Source: Streptomyces litmocidini
GTDB lineage: Bacteria; Actinomycetota; Actinomycetes; Streptomycetales; Streptomycetaceae
DNA: 64,000 nucleotides
Direction of reading: 5' to 3'
Assembly (NCBI RefSeq): GCF_014649755.1
Contig: NZ_BMTQ01000003.1
Coordinates: 599,783 to 663,782 of the forward strand
Under the pieces are notes generated by a model. That model was not told where the DNA came from. It ran no database searches and saw only the letters and a list, made by a program, of their open reading frames with translations. Position 1 is the stretch's first letter. The number at the start of each line of letters is the position of its first letter. This document shows positions 34,114 to 41,819 of the stretch, piece after piece. A program made the position numbers and the translations under genes.

Positions 34114-34923
34114 CTATCCGTCGAGGTCGCCCCGGGCGACGCTCTCGCCGGAATGGGCCGGGTCGCCGTCGTACCGCTGGGCCGAGACGTCGACCACCGG
34201 ATAGCCGGAGAGGTCGACGCCGTCGGGGAGGGGCAGGGTCGCGCTGCCGTCGGGCCCCAGTGTCCCGACGGCGATGAGCTTCTCGTGGCTCCGGTCCATG
34301 AGCCACACCTCGAAGTACCCGTCGGTCGCGGGCAGTCCGCTGACGGACACCCGCACCTCGCGCCCCGTACCGGGACCTCCGACCACCTGTGCCGTACCGG
34401 TGACGCCCGGCGCCCGCGAGGAGGTGAGCCGGCCGGGCGGCGCGGCGGTCACTCCCGGCCGGTCGTCGCCGAGCTGCCACCAGGTGGTGGCGCTTCCGGC
34501 CACCGCCCCCACGGCGAGGCACGCGGCGGCGAGCAGGCCGGTCCGGCGGGACGGCCACGCCCGTCGGCGCCGGGGCGGGAGGCCGGTGCCGGGGGGCCGC
34601 TCGCACGCGGTGTCCACCGGTCTCGGCCCCCCGTCCCGGCTTTTCTTCCGGGGGTCGGCCGGGTGGCGTTCCGACGGCCCGCGGCGCTCCTCCGCGCCGA
34701 GGCCGAGTTCGGCGGCGATGGCCTGCCACACCCGATCGGGCGGGGGCGCCAGGACGTCCTCCGTCGCCACCGCCCGTGCCGCGCGCACCACCTCGCGCAG
34801 TTCGTCGAGTTCACGACGGCAGTGCGGGCACCGGTCGAGGTGCTCTCGTGCCCACGGGGGAAGCGGGCCCTCCGGTGCGAGCACGAGGTCGACGAGCTCG
34901 TGGGCGCCGAGGTGTTCGGCCAT
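34114..34923 (-). CDS. RskA-like anti-sigma factor with zinc-finger, 269 aa
   Basis: The N-terminal anti-sigma domain carries the HxxxCxxC zinc motif in EHLDRCPHCRREL near residue 27-36. A proline/arginine-rich linker follows, then one membrane helix near 128-148 (GLLAAACLAVGAVAGSATTWW) and an extracytoplasmic RskA domain with GYFEVWLMDRSHEKLIAVGTL and LSGYPVVDVSAQRYDGDPAHSG. ATG 34923 has GGAGG upstream. It probably holds an ECF sigma factor at the membrane; the convergent LitS-like sigma is the nearest candidate. It is the last gene of the glycosyltransferase/sortase-like operon. Confidence 0.9.
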   Translation of the reverse strand: MAEHLGAHELVDLVLAPEGPLPPWAREHLDRCPHCRRELDELREVVRAARAVATEDVLAPPPDRVWQAIAAELGLGAEERRGPSERHPADPRKKSRDGGPRPVDTACERPPGTGLPPRRRRAWPSRRTGLLAAACLAVGAVAGSATTWWQLGDDRPGVTAAPPGRLTSSRAPGVTGTAQVVGGPGTGREVRVSVSGLPATDGYFEVWLMDRSHEKLIAVGTLGPDGSATLPLPDGVDLSGYPVVDVSAQRYDGDPAHSGESVARGDLDG

Positions 34924-34960
34924 GTCCGCCTCCTGGGGGTCTTCGGCCCTTGTCGGCGAA

Positions 34961-35467
34961 CTACAGGGGGATCGCCGTGACGACGAGGTTCTTCCGGTGG
35001 CCGCCGACGCCGGGTTCGTACGGCGGCGCGCCGGTGGTGAGCGTCAGCACCGGTCTGCCCGTCCTGGCGAAGGCGGACGGGGGAAGGCGGTCCTTGTCCA
35101 CCCGGGCACCGCTCACCACGCGGTGGAGGACGGGCGGTGCACCGGTCCGGCTGATCGCCACCCGGTCCTCCGGCCGGACGCCGACGAGCGCGGCGAAGGC
35201 TCCGCGGTCCCCTGGGCGCGAGTCGGCGTGCCCCATGAGGACGGCGGGTCCCTCGGCCCCCGGGGCACGGGACTCCGACAGGGCGGACGGAGGAACCGTC
35301 GAGGCGGCGTACGACGGGCGGGGGTGCGGACCGGGAGGGCCGGGGGCGGCGGGACCGATGGCCGCGCCGACGGCGGGTGCCGCCGTCCCGGAGAGGAGCA
35401 AGGCGTCGATCACCGCGCCGCAGAGGGGACGGCGCGGGAACCGCCCGGCCTCACGGAGCTCAGGCAC
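34961..35467 (-). CDS. Class F sortase-like protein lacking the catalytic cysteine, 168 aa
   Basis: The fold is that of actinobacterial class F sortases. A hydrophobic N-terminus (VIDALLLSGTAAPAVGAAIG) is followed by AVLMGHADSRPGDRGAFAAL with the catalytic histidine near residue 82. Near the C-terminus VLTLTTGAPPYEPGVGGH leads to RKNLVV, which retains the arginine. The nucleophilic cysteine expected in TLTTC is glycine here (codon GGC at about 35042-35044). The protein should therefore not be an active transpeptidase by the usual mechanism. GTG 35467 overlaps the preceding 50-aa gene by 8 bp. A later GTG at 35413 is possible. Confidence 0.75.
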   Translation of the reverse strand: MPELREAGRFPRRPLCGAVIDALLLSGTAAPAVGAAIGPAAPGPPGPHPRPSYAASTVPPSALSESRAPGAEGPAVLMGHADSRPGDRGAFAALVGVRPEDRVAISRTGAPPVLHRVVSGARVDKDRLPPSAFARTGRPVLTLTTGAPPYEPGVGGHRKNLVVTAIPL

Positions 35468-35612
35468 GGTCGCGGACGGCCCTGCGGCGCACGGTGAGCG
35501 CCCCGGCCGGCGTGAGCAGACCCGCGCCGGTGGCGTGGGCGATCCACGTGTCGGAGTCGTTCGCCTCCTGCCGGAGTCCGGCGTCGGCACCGGCGGGGGT
35601 TCGGGAGTTCAT
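35460..35612 (-). CDS. Small protein, 50 aa, between glycosyltransferase and sortase-like gene
   Basis: The ATG at 35612 overlaps the glycosyltransferase stop as ATGA and has AAGGGACGGA upstream. The stop overlaps the sortase-like start by 8 bp, so all three are translationally coupled. The product is soluble and mixed in charge (MNSRTPAGADAGLRQEAND... ending VRRRAVRDRA), with TWIAHATGAGLL in the centre. It belongs to no family I know. Confidence 0.55.
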   Translation of the reverse strand: MNSRTPAGADAGLRQEANDSDTWIAHATGAGLLTPAGALTVRRRAVRDRA

Positions 35613-37828
35613 CGTTCCGTCCCTTCGTACCGCTCACTCCGAGCGAGGAGCCGATGCCCCTTCTTCGCCGGGTGCCGGGGGGAGGGATGCAGTTCTCCCC
35701 GCATGATCTCCGCGGGGTGGAAAGGCGTGCGTTCCTTCCCGGAGAGGGCTGCCCGAACCGGTGGAGCGCCACCGCCCACGTCGTCCCCCCGACCGGCCGT
35801 GTCCCGGTAGTGGTCGGCGAGGGCACGGGCCATGGCCTCCACCGAATAGGAGTTCCCGACCAGCGTCCTTCCCCTGCGGGCGAGTTCTGCGGCTTCTCGG
35901 TCGTCCGTCCTCACCAGGCGGGCCAGACCGGCGCCGAGCGACCGCACGGAAGAGGTGTCGATCAGCAGGCCGTTGTGCCCGTCGACGAGATAGTTCGGAA
36001 CTCCGCCGCGCAGGGGACCCGCGACGAGCATTCCGGCGTCCATGGCCTCCAGCACCGCCAGCCCGAACTCCTCCTTGGCGCTCGGGCAGACGTACCGGGC
36101 CCGGATCCCGCTCGACGGATCGGCGAGGGTCCGTTCGAGCAGCCTCACATCGGAGTTGGACAGGGCGGGCAGCATGAGGAGCCGGTTCCTGGCGTCGGGG
36201 CAGGAGGCGAGGGCTTCCTCGACATCGGCGCGCACGCGGTCCTCCGCCGGCCCCGGCGCCTCCGGGCTGCCGCCCACGAGGACGAGGAGCGATTCCTCGT
36301 GGCAGCCGGAGGCGATCCAGGCACGGACCAGGACGTCCTGCTGCTTCACGGGATGCAGCCGCCCGACGCACAGCAGCACGGTCGGCGTCGGCGTGCCGGT
36401 GCCTTCCAGAGCGGCCGAGATCGGCTCGATCAGTCGTCGCCGGCGGGCATCGGCGTCGCGCCCGGGCCTGTACGGGGCGATGCCTTCGGGCGGCGCGCCG
36501 ATGCCGGCGCTTCCCCGGCCCCCGGCCAGCTGGGGGAAGTGGGAGAGCAGTTCCGCCGTGCCGCCGCCACGTCCCGCGATGCCCACGACGCGGTCGGCGC
36601 GGGCGACCAGGCAGTCCGCCAGGAACACCCGGTGCAGGTCGTGCCGGACGGCGACGGGATCCGCACCCGGTGCGCCGTGGCGCTCGGTCACCTGCCGGTG
36701 CGGGTCGGGAGTGGCGGTGAAGACCAGACGGGCGCCGATCCTCCGGGCGGCTTCGGCGAGAGCGAGGGAACCGTCGTCGGAGTGACGGACGTGCAGGACG
36801 TCGACCGTGGGCCGCAGGGAGCCGAGGAGCCTGGCCGCCCACCACGCCGTCTCCTCGCGATGGTCTCCCATGTCCTCGGGGCCCGGCGGGCGGTCGCTGT
36901 CGACCGGAAGCCGCAGGATCCAGTGGCCGGGCGACCGCCGGCGCAGCAGCACCGGGTCGGCTTCGAGTTGCGGCCGGCACGCGGTGACCGTGGTGACCAC
37001 TCCCGCGATGCCGTCGGTGCGGGCGAGGGAGTCGCCGAGTGCGCCGAGGAGGACGCCGAGCCCTCCGCTCAGTCCCTCCCCCGGCCGGTCCGGGTCGCCC
37101 ATCAGCATGGCCTGGGCGACGAGCACGCCGGGCCGCTCGCCCGTCGTTCCGGCACCGGGCGCACGCGTGTGGCGCAGGGCGTCCAGGAGCAACCGCTCGT
37201 AGGCGTCGGGGTCGCCCGCGGCGGACGCCGGCCCGGGCACCTCGTGCCCGGAGGAGGCGAGCAGACGCCACGCGGCGTGCCGGACCCGTCGGTACGGGCT
37301 GCGGGCGAAGCGTGCGAGGTCCTCCCCCCGCAGGGGCAGAAGGCGTCCGGCGGCGGCCAGGTCGAGCAGGAACGACGTCGTCTCCGGGTCACGGGCGCGC
37401 GACAGGCCGCCGGCGAGGGCGGCGGTCGCCCGGCGGACACCGTGCCGCCGCAGGCTGTCCGGCCAGACCACCGCCACGGCGCTCCTCGCGTGGGCGCCTC
37501 CGGCGATCGACCGGACGCACGTCTCGGGCGAGGGGACGTCTCCCTTCCGTATCCCGCTGCGCAGGCGGGCGAGGGCGATGTCCCGGGCGGAGGCCGCCCC
37601 GGGGCGGGTTCGCGACGGGTCGAGCGGCGTGTACTCCGCCTCGACCAGCTCGGTCAGCAGGCCGCCGGCCGCCGGGCGCCGCCGGACCGGCGGCGCGGGG
37701 CGGCCCGCGCGGACCGCGTGCCAGTAGCTCTGCCGGGCCGCGACGAAGGGGTCCCGCCCCTCGGGGCGGCCGGGCGCGCTCGGACGGCGTTCCGCCGGGG
37801 TCGGGACGTCCGGACCTGGACGGTTCAT
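35609..37828 (-). CDS. Glycosyltransferase family 4-like protein with large N-terminal extension, 739 aa
   Basis: The C-terminal half is a GT-B fold glycosyltransferase. It has LLCVGRLHPVKQQDVLVRAW near residue 500, the EX7E-type motif KEEFGLAVLEAMDAG near 615, and GGVPNYLVDGHNGLLID. Upstream segments (DVLHVRHSDDGSLALAEAARRIGARLVFTATPD) resemble sucrose- or trehalose-phosphate synthase-type GT4 proteins. The first 230 residues are helical and arginine/alanine-rich with no domain I know. ATG 37828 has CAGGAG upstream. It opens a minus-strand operon with a 50-aa protein, a sortase-like protein and an anti-sigma factor, suggesting an envelope or compatible-solute glycoside. Confidence 0.85.
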   Translation of the reverse strand: MNRPGPDVPTPAERRPSAPGRPEGRDPFVAARQSYWHAVRAGRPAPPVRRRPAAGGLLTELVEAEYTPLDPSRTRPGAASARDIALARLRSGIRKGDVPSPETCVRSIAGGAHARSAVAVVWPDSLRRHGVRRATAALAGGLSRARDPETTSFLLDLAAAGRLLPLRGEDLARFARSPYRRVRHAAWRLLASSGHEVPGPASAAGDPDAYERLLLDALRHTRAPGAGTTGERPGVLVAQAMLMGDPDRPGEGLSGGLGVLLGALGDSLARTDGIAGVVTTVTACRPQLEADPVLLRRRSPGHWILRLPVDSDRPPGPEDMGDHREETAWWAARLLGSLRPTVDVLHVRHSDDGSLALAEAARRIGARLVFTATPDPHRQVTERHGAPGADPVAVRHDLHRVFLADCLVARADRVVGIAGRGGGTAELLSHFPQLAGGRGSAGIGAPPEGIAPYRPGRDADARRRRLIEPISAALEGTGTPTPTVLLCVGRLHPVKQQDVLVRAWIASGCHEESLLVLVGGSPEAPGPAEDRVRADVEEALASCPDARNRLLMLPALSNSDVRLLERTLADPSSGIRARYVCPSAKEEFGLAVLEAMDAGMLVAGPLRGGVPNYLVDGHNGLLIDTSSVRSLGAGLARLVRTDDREAAELARRGRTLVGNSYSVEAMARALADHYRDTAGRGDDVGGGAPPVRAALSGKERTPFHPAEIMRGELHPSPRHPAKKGHRLLARSERYEGTER

Positions 37829-37930
37829 GGGGGCTCCTGGTGGCGAAGGGGCGGCGACCTGCTGTGTTTCGTCCCCGCTGCGACGCGCGGATGCGGCACG
37901 GTGCCGCACACCGTCCTCCCCGTGGCGCGC

Positions 37931-37990
37931 GGCGCGGGTCCGATGCGTCCGGCCGCGTGCGACGCGGGTCCGACGCGTCCGGCCTCGTGC
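37931..37990. repeat. Two tandem 30-bp repeats
   Basis: Two adjacent 30-bp units sharing GCGGGTCCGAxGCGTCCGGCC differ at three positions. They lie in the 355-bp divergent promoter region between the two glycosyltransferase genes. Confidence 0.75.
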
Positions 37991-38183
37991 GGCGCGGCGG
38001 GGACGCGGCGGGCCGCCGAGGCCCCGGTCCGGCGGGCCGCCGTGACGGCGGGCCGACCGGGGTCGTCCCGCGGGCGAGGACCACCGCGCCTTCGCCGTGC
38101 ACCCCGCATCCGCCCGACGTCCTGCGGGGGAATCCAGGCGGTGGAGGGGTCCGGTACGGGCCCCCGTGCGACAGGAGGAAGGC

Positions 38184-39653
38184 ATGGCGCGCGTCGTGGT
38201 GGTCAGTCCCCCGTTCCACTCCCACGCACAGCCGATGGCGGTCCTCGCCGGCTCGCTGGCGCGGGCGGGCGCGGAGGCGTACCTGGCCTGCGGCCGGCCC
38301 TTCGCTCCCCTGGCCCGGGCGGCGGGGGCGCGCTTCGTCCCGCTCACCGTGACGCGGAACGCCAACACGGGCGTCGCCCGGAGCACCGTGCAGGGGGACC
38401 GGGAGGCGGCGCGGCTCGAGGAATTCCTCGCCGCGACCCGCGAGGGAGCGGTCGCCGCGCTCCTCGCCCAGGCGCGGCACCGCCGCGAGGACATGCTGTC
38501 CGATCCGGAGCTCGTGCTGGCCGAGATGCGGGCGCTGCACGAACGTCTCGCTCCGGACTGGTACGTGGTCGACCAGCTCAGTTATCCGGTGACGCTGGCC
38601 CTGCACTGTCTGGGGCTTCCGTTCGCGACCTTCTGCCCCGGCCACCCGACGTACCTTCCGCACGGTCCGGAGGCGCTCTTCGGCGTCCCGTACGCGTGGC
38701 CGTCCGTCATCCGCCCCGAGGACGGCGAACTGGCGGAACTCCGGAGGGCGGCCCGGGCCACCGACAGGGCGTTCACCCAGGAGTTCGCGCGGGTGGCACG
38801 GCGCCACGCTCCGGAACGCGAGGCGCCCGGCCGGGCTTTCGCCCTCGCCTCACGGCGGGCGGTCGTGTTCAACTACCCGCCGTTTCCCTGGCTTCCGGAG
38901 CGGGAGGGACCGGGGCCCCGGCACGTGTACGGCGGACACTGCGTCGTCCGGGAGCCGCGAAGCCCGGACGACGGCTGGGAGGAGACCCTCGACGCGCTGC
39001 GGGCGCGGGCCCGGCACGTCGTCCTGGTCGCTCTCGGCACGTTCCTGTCGGCGCGGGACGACGTTCTGGACGTCGTGGTCCGCGGGATCCTCTCCCAAGT
39101 ACCGGACGCCGCGGTCGTGGTCGCGGCGGGCGAAGGGGTGGAGTCCCTGGCGCACCTGGCGGGGCCCAGGGTGCGCGTCGCGCGCACCGTTCCCCAACGC
39201 CGGCTGCTGAGGCACGTGGACGCGATGGTGCACCACGGCGGCAACAACTCGTTCACCGAGTGCGTCGCCGCAGGCGTTCCCGCCCTCGTGCTGCCCTTCT
39301 CCAGCGACCAGTTCTCCATCGCCCATGACGCCGAACGGGCCCGGGTGGGCGTCTGTCTCGACCCGGCGCGCCTGACCGAGGCCGGGGCGGGCGCCGCGGT
39401 GCGGCACCTTCTGCAGGAGAGGCCCCGGGGTCTGGGCCGTTGGGCGGCGGCCTTGTCCGGGCGGGGGCCCGACTGGGCGGCCCGGCAGCTCCTGTGCGCC
39501 ATGCGGGAGCGGGCGGGTGGAACCGTACCCGCGCGTGCACCGGCACGACCGGCCGGGGAGCACGCGTGGGCCCTCCGCACCGGCTCCCCGGAGGCCGGCC
39601 AAGGCCCCCGGACGCCGGACCGCTCCGAGACCGGCTGCGAGGAGCGACCATGA
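38184..39653 (+). CDS. Family 1 glycosyltransferase (MGT/UGT-like), 489 aa
   Basis: This is a GT-B fold enzyme of the macrolide/UDP-glucuronosyl type. The N-terminus ARVVVVSPPFHSHAQPMAVLAGSLARAG holds the acceptor-side HxxP region. The C-terminal nucleotide-sugar signature is MVHHGGNNSFTECVAAGVPALVLPFSSDQF near 350-380. An AGGAGGAAGG site precedes ATG 38184. It is divergent from the GT4-like operon and followed, with an ATGA overlap, by a 24-aa ORF and then a radical SAM gene. The acceptor could be a lipid, carotenoid or small molecule; no aglycone-building genes lie beside it. The last 60 residues are low-complexity. Confidence 0.9.
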   Translation: MARVVVVSPPFHSHAQPMAVLAGSLARAGAEAYLACGRPFAPLARAAGARFVPLTVTRNANTGVARSTVQGDREAARLEEFLAATREGAVAALLAQARHRREDMLSDPELVLAEMRALHERLAPDWYVVDQLSYPVTLALHCLGLPFATFCPGHPTYLPHGPEALFGVPYAWPSVIRPEDGELAELRRAARATDRAFTQEFARVARRHAPEREAPGRAFALASRRAVVFNYPPFPWLPEREGPGPRHVYGGHCVVREPRSPDDGWEETLDALRARARHVVLVALGTFLSARDDVLDVVVRGILSQVPDAAVVVAAGEGVESLAHLAGPRVRVARTVPQRRLLRHVDAMVHHGGNNSFTECVAAGVPALVLPFSSDQFSIAHDAERARVGVCLDPARLTEAGAGAAVRHLLQERPRGLGRWAAALSGRGPDWAARQLLCAMRERAGGTVPARAPARPAGEHAWALRTGSPEAGQGPRTPDRSETGCEERP

Positions 39654-39724
39654 CGGACAGCGGATCCCGGTGGGCGTGGTCCGAGGAGACGGAACGAGCG
39701 GTACTGGGGAACGAGTGGTACTGA
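39650..39724 (+). CDS. 24-residue ORF between glycosyltransferase and radical SAM genes
   Basis: The ATG overlaps the glycosyltransferase stop (ATGA) and has GAGGAG 6 bases upstream, a better site than many larger genes here. The peptide starts MTDSGSRWAWSEE, ends AVLGNEWY, and is rich in Trp and Glu. It could be a translated leader, a small regulatory peptide or an unusual modification substrate of the adjacent radical SAM enzyme. Too short for codon statistics. Confidence 0.4.
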   Translation: MTDSGSRWAWSEETERAVLGNEWY

Positions 39725-39748
39725 GGAACCGGAAGGGAGTGGAGTGGA

Positions 39749-40927
39749 ATGGGCGGGCGACGAGGCCCCGAGGAGCCGGAGCGGCAGCCCGAGGGGCTGT
39801 TCGCCGTGGAGGACCTCATGGCCGAGGCAGGGGCGCGGGAGGACCGGCCGTTTCGTGACGGGCCCGAGGCGCGCAGACTGCTGCGGGTGGCGGAGATCCA
39901 TGCGGAACCGGCCGCCGCCGCGTCCTGGCGGGGCCGGCAGATCATCGCGCGCTTCCCTCACGCCCGGCTCGTCCGGACGGACTCCCACTGGCGCATCCCG
40001 CACCTCCACGGCAACGAGGGGAACGTCGAGCGCTGGGTCAGGATCAAGCGGGAGACGCTGGTCCTCGGCGAACGCTCCTCGTTCGCCGTCCGCCCCAACG
40101 GGCGGTCCGCCGACTGGATCGCGCCGGGCCTGTCCAACGGCTGCGCCATGGCCTGCGCGTACTGCTACGTCCCGCGCCGCAAGGGGTTCGCCAACCCCAT
40201 CACCGTGTTCACCAACGTCGACCGCGTCCTGAACGCCCTCGGCCGCCACATCGCCGCCACCGGCCCGAAGACCGAACCCAACCAGTGCGACGAGCGGGCC
40301 TGGGTCTACGACATCGGCGAGAACGGCGACTGCTCGGTGGACGACCTGATCAGCGACAACACCGCCGACCTCGTCCACGCCTTCCGCCGCTGGCCCACCG
40401 CCAAGGCGTCCTTCGCGACCAAGCTGGTCAACCCCGACCTGCTGCGGCTCGACCCGCAGGGCCGCACCCGCATCCGCTTCTCCCTCATGCCGCCGGACGA
40501 CTCCCGCCTCCTCGACATCCGCACCAGCCCCGTCCCCGCCCGCGTCGAGGCGGCCGCCGACTTCCTGGAGGCCGGCTACGAGGTCCACTTCAACCTCTCC
40601 CCGGTCGTGATCCGCCCCGGCTGGCGGCAGGCCTGGGACGACCTGCTGCGCATGATGGACGACGTGCTGCCGCGGCGGGTGAAGGAACAGGCCGCCGCGG
40701 AGGTCATCATGCTCACCCACAACCAGGACCTGCACGGGGTCAACCTCGGCTGGCACCCCCGCGCCGAGGACGTCCTGTGGCAGCCGGACCTCCAGCAGCC
40801 CAAGAGGTCCGAGAACGGCGCCCTCAACGTCCGCTACCGCAACACGGTCAAACGTGAGGCCGTCGACGCGCTCTCCCGCACGATCGAGACCCGCGCACCC
40901 TGGCTGCGCGTGCGCTACGCCTTCTGA
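39749..40927 (+). CDS. Spore photoproduct lyase-like radical SAM protein, 392 aa
   Basis: The radical SAM cluster motif is CAMACAYC (CxxxCxxC) near residue 133 in LSNGCAMACAYCYVPRRKG. The rest matches the spore photoproduct lyase family of actinobacteria: ERAWVYDIGENGDCSVDDLISDN near 190, SFATKLVNPDLL near 223, RIRFSLMPP near 245, and HFNLSPVVIRPGWRQAWDDLL near 285. In Bacillus this family repairs the UV-induced spore photoproduct. In vegetative actinomycetes the role is less certain. Its place beside a LitR light-regulator locus supports photoprotection. ATG 39749 follows GGAGTGGAGTGG. Confidence 0.88.
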   Translation: MGGRRGPEEPERQPEGLFAVEDLMAEAGAREDRPFRDGPEARRLLRVAEIHAEPAAAASWRGRQIIARFPHARLVRTDSHWRIPHLHGNEGNVERWVRIKRETLVLGERSSFAVRPNGRSADWIAPGLSNGCAMACAYCYVPRRKGFANPITVFTNVDRVLNALGRHIAATGPKTEPNQCDERAWVYDIGENGDCSVDDLISDNTADLVHAFRRWPTAKASFATKLVNPDLLRLDPQGRTRIRFSLMPPDDSRLLDIRTSPVPARVEAAADFLEAGYEVHFNLSPVVIRPGWRQAWDDLLRMMDDVLPRRVKEQAAAEVIMLTHNQDLHGVNLGWHPRAEDVLWQPDLQQPKRSENGALNVRYRNTVKREAVDALSRTIETRAPWLRVRYAF

Positions 40928-40942
40928 CCCGGCCCGCCCCAC

Positions 40943-40964
40943 GGGACACGGGACACGGGACACG
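40943..40964. repeat. Three tandem GGGACAC heptamers
   Basis: Perfect 7-bp units follow the radical SAM gene. The 427-bp interval 40928-41354 otherwise contains no gene; it should hold the thioredoxin promoter, which I cannot place firmly. Confidence 0.8.
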
Positions 40965-41354
40965 GATGACGGTCTCGAAGGCGGCCGGGTGCTCTCCGAG
41001 CATCGCCGCGCGGACCGCCGCGGGGTGCGAGTGCCGGAGGTGAGGGGACGGCGGCTCCTCGGAGCCGGCGCGTCCCTGCCCCTTCCCCCGCCTCCGGGGC
41101 CACCGGTGACCGGTGACCGCTCTCCTCGACGGCAGGGCCGAAGGTCCCCGCCGCCGCCTCGCCGTCCGGAAGCAAGTGCTCCGTCCGCCGGCCACCGGCC
41201 ATGCGCCATTTCCCTCGATGGCTGGTGACGACGCCGTCATCGTCCGTTCGCAGGGTTAGGCTCGCCATGACGCCCTGGTGTTCCCGTCGTGTTCCCGGAC
41301 CGCCCCGGGAACCAGCCAGGATTCCATCCTTTACGCACGTCGGAGGCCGACAGC

Positions 41355-41720
41355 ATGAGTACCGTAGAGCTCACCAAGGACAACTTCGACGAGATCGTGA
41401 GCGGGAACGAGTTCGTGCTCATCGACTTCTGGGCTTCGTGGTGCGGTCCCTGCCGTCAGTTCGCCCCGGTCTTCGAGGCTGCCTCCGAGCGGCACCAGGA
41501 CCTCGTCTTCGCCAAGGTGGACACCGAGGCGCAGCAGGAGCTGGCCGCCGCGTTCGAGATCCGCTCGATCCCGACCCTGATGATCGTCCGTGACAACGTG
41601 GCCGTGTTCGCGCAGCCCGGAGCGCTGCCGGAGGCCGCCCTGGAGGACGTCATCGGGCAGGCGCGCAAGCTGGACATGGACGAGGTCCGCAAGTCCATCG
41701 AGGACGCGCAGCAGAAGTGA
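41355..41720 (+). CDS. trxA: Thioredoxin, 121 aa
   Basis: This is a cytoplasmic disulfide reductase with the active site FWASWCGPCRQFAPVFE near residue 28 and the cis-proline in IRSIPTLMIV near 72. It is a little longer than the 105-110 aa standard, through a helical charged tail (KLDMDEVRKSIEDAQQK). ATG 41355 has GGAGG upstream. It stands alone, without thioredoxin reductase beside it, so it may be one of several paralogues; it matches a class common in Streptomyces. It ends at a strong terminator. Confidence 0.93.
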   Translation: MSTVELTKDNFDEIVSGNEFVLIDFWASWCGPCRQFAPVFEAASERHQDLVFAKVDTEAQQELAAAFEIRSIPTLMIVRDNVAVFAQPGALPEAALEDVIGQARKLDMDEVRKSIEDAQQK

Positions 41721-41725
41721 CCCAC

Positions 41726-41764
41726 CGCGAGAGGGGTACGGGAGCCTCCCGTACCCCTCTCGCG
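41726..41764. terminator. 18-bp stem bidirectional terminator
   Basis: A perfect 18-bp stem (CGCGAGAGGGGTACGGGA and its complement) closes a 3-nt loop. It lies between the convergent thioredoxin and thiolase genes. Confidence 0.9.
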
Positions 41765-41819
41765 CGCTTCGAGCTCCTTGTTCCGGGCCCCCCGCTGCTC
41801 CGGTCCCCTCGTGGGGCCG

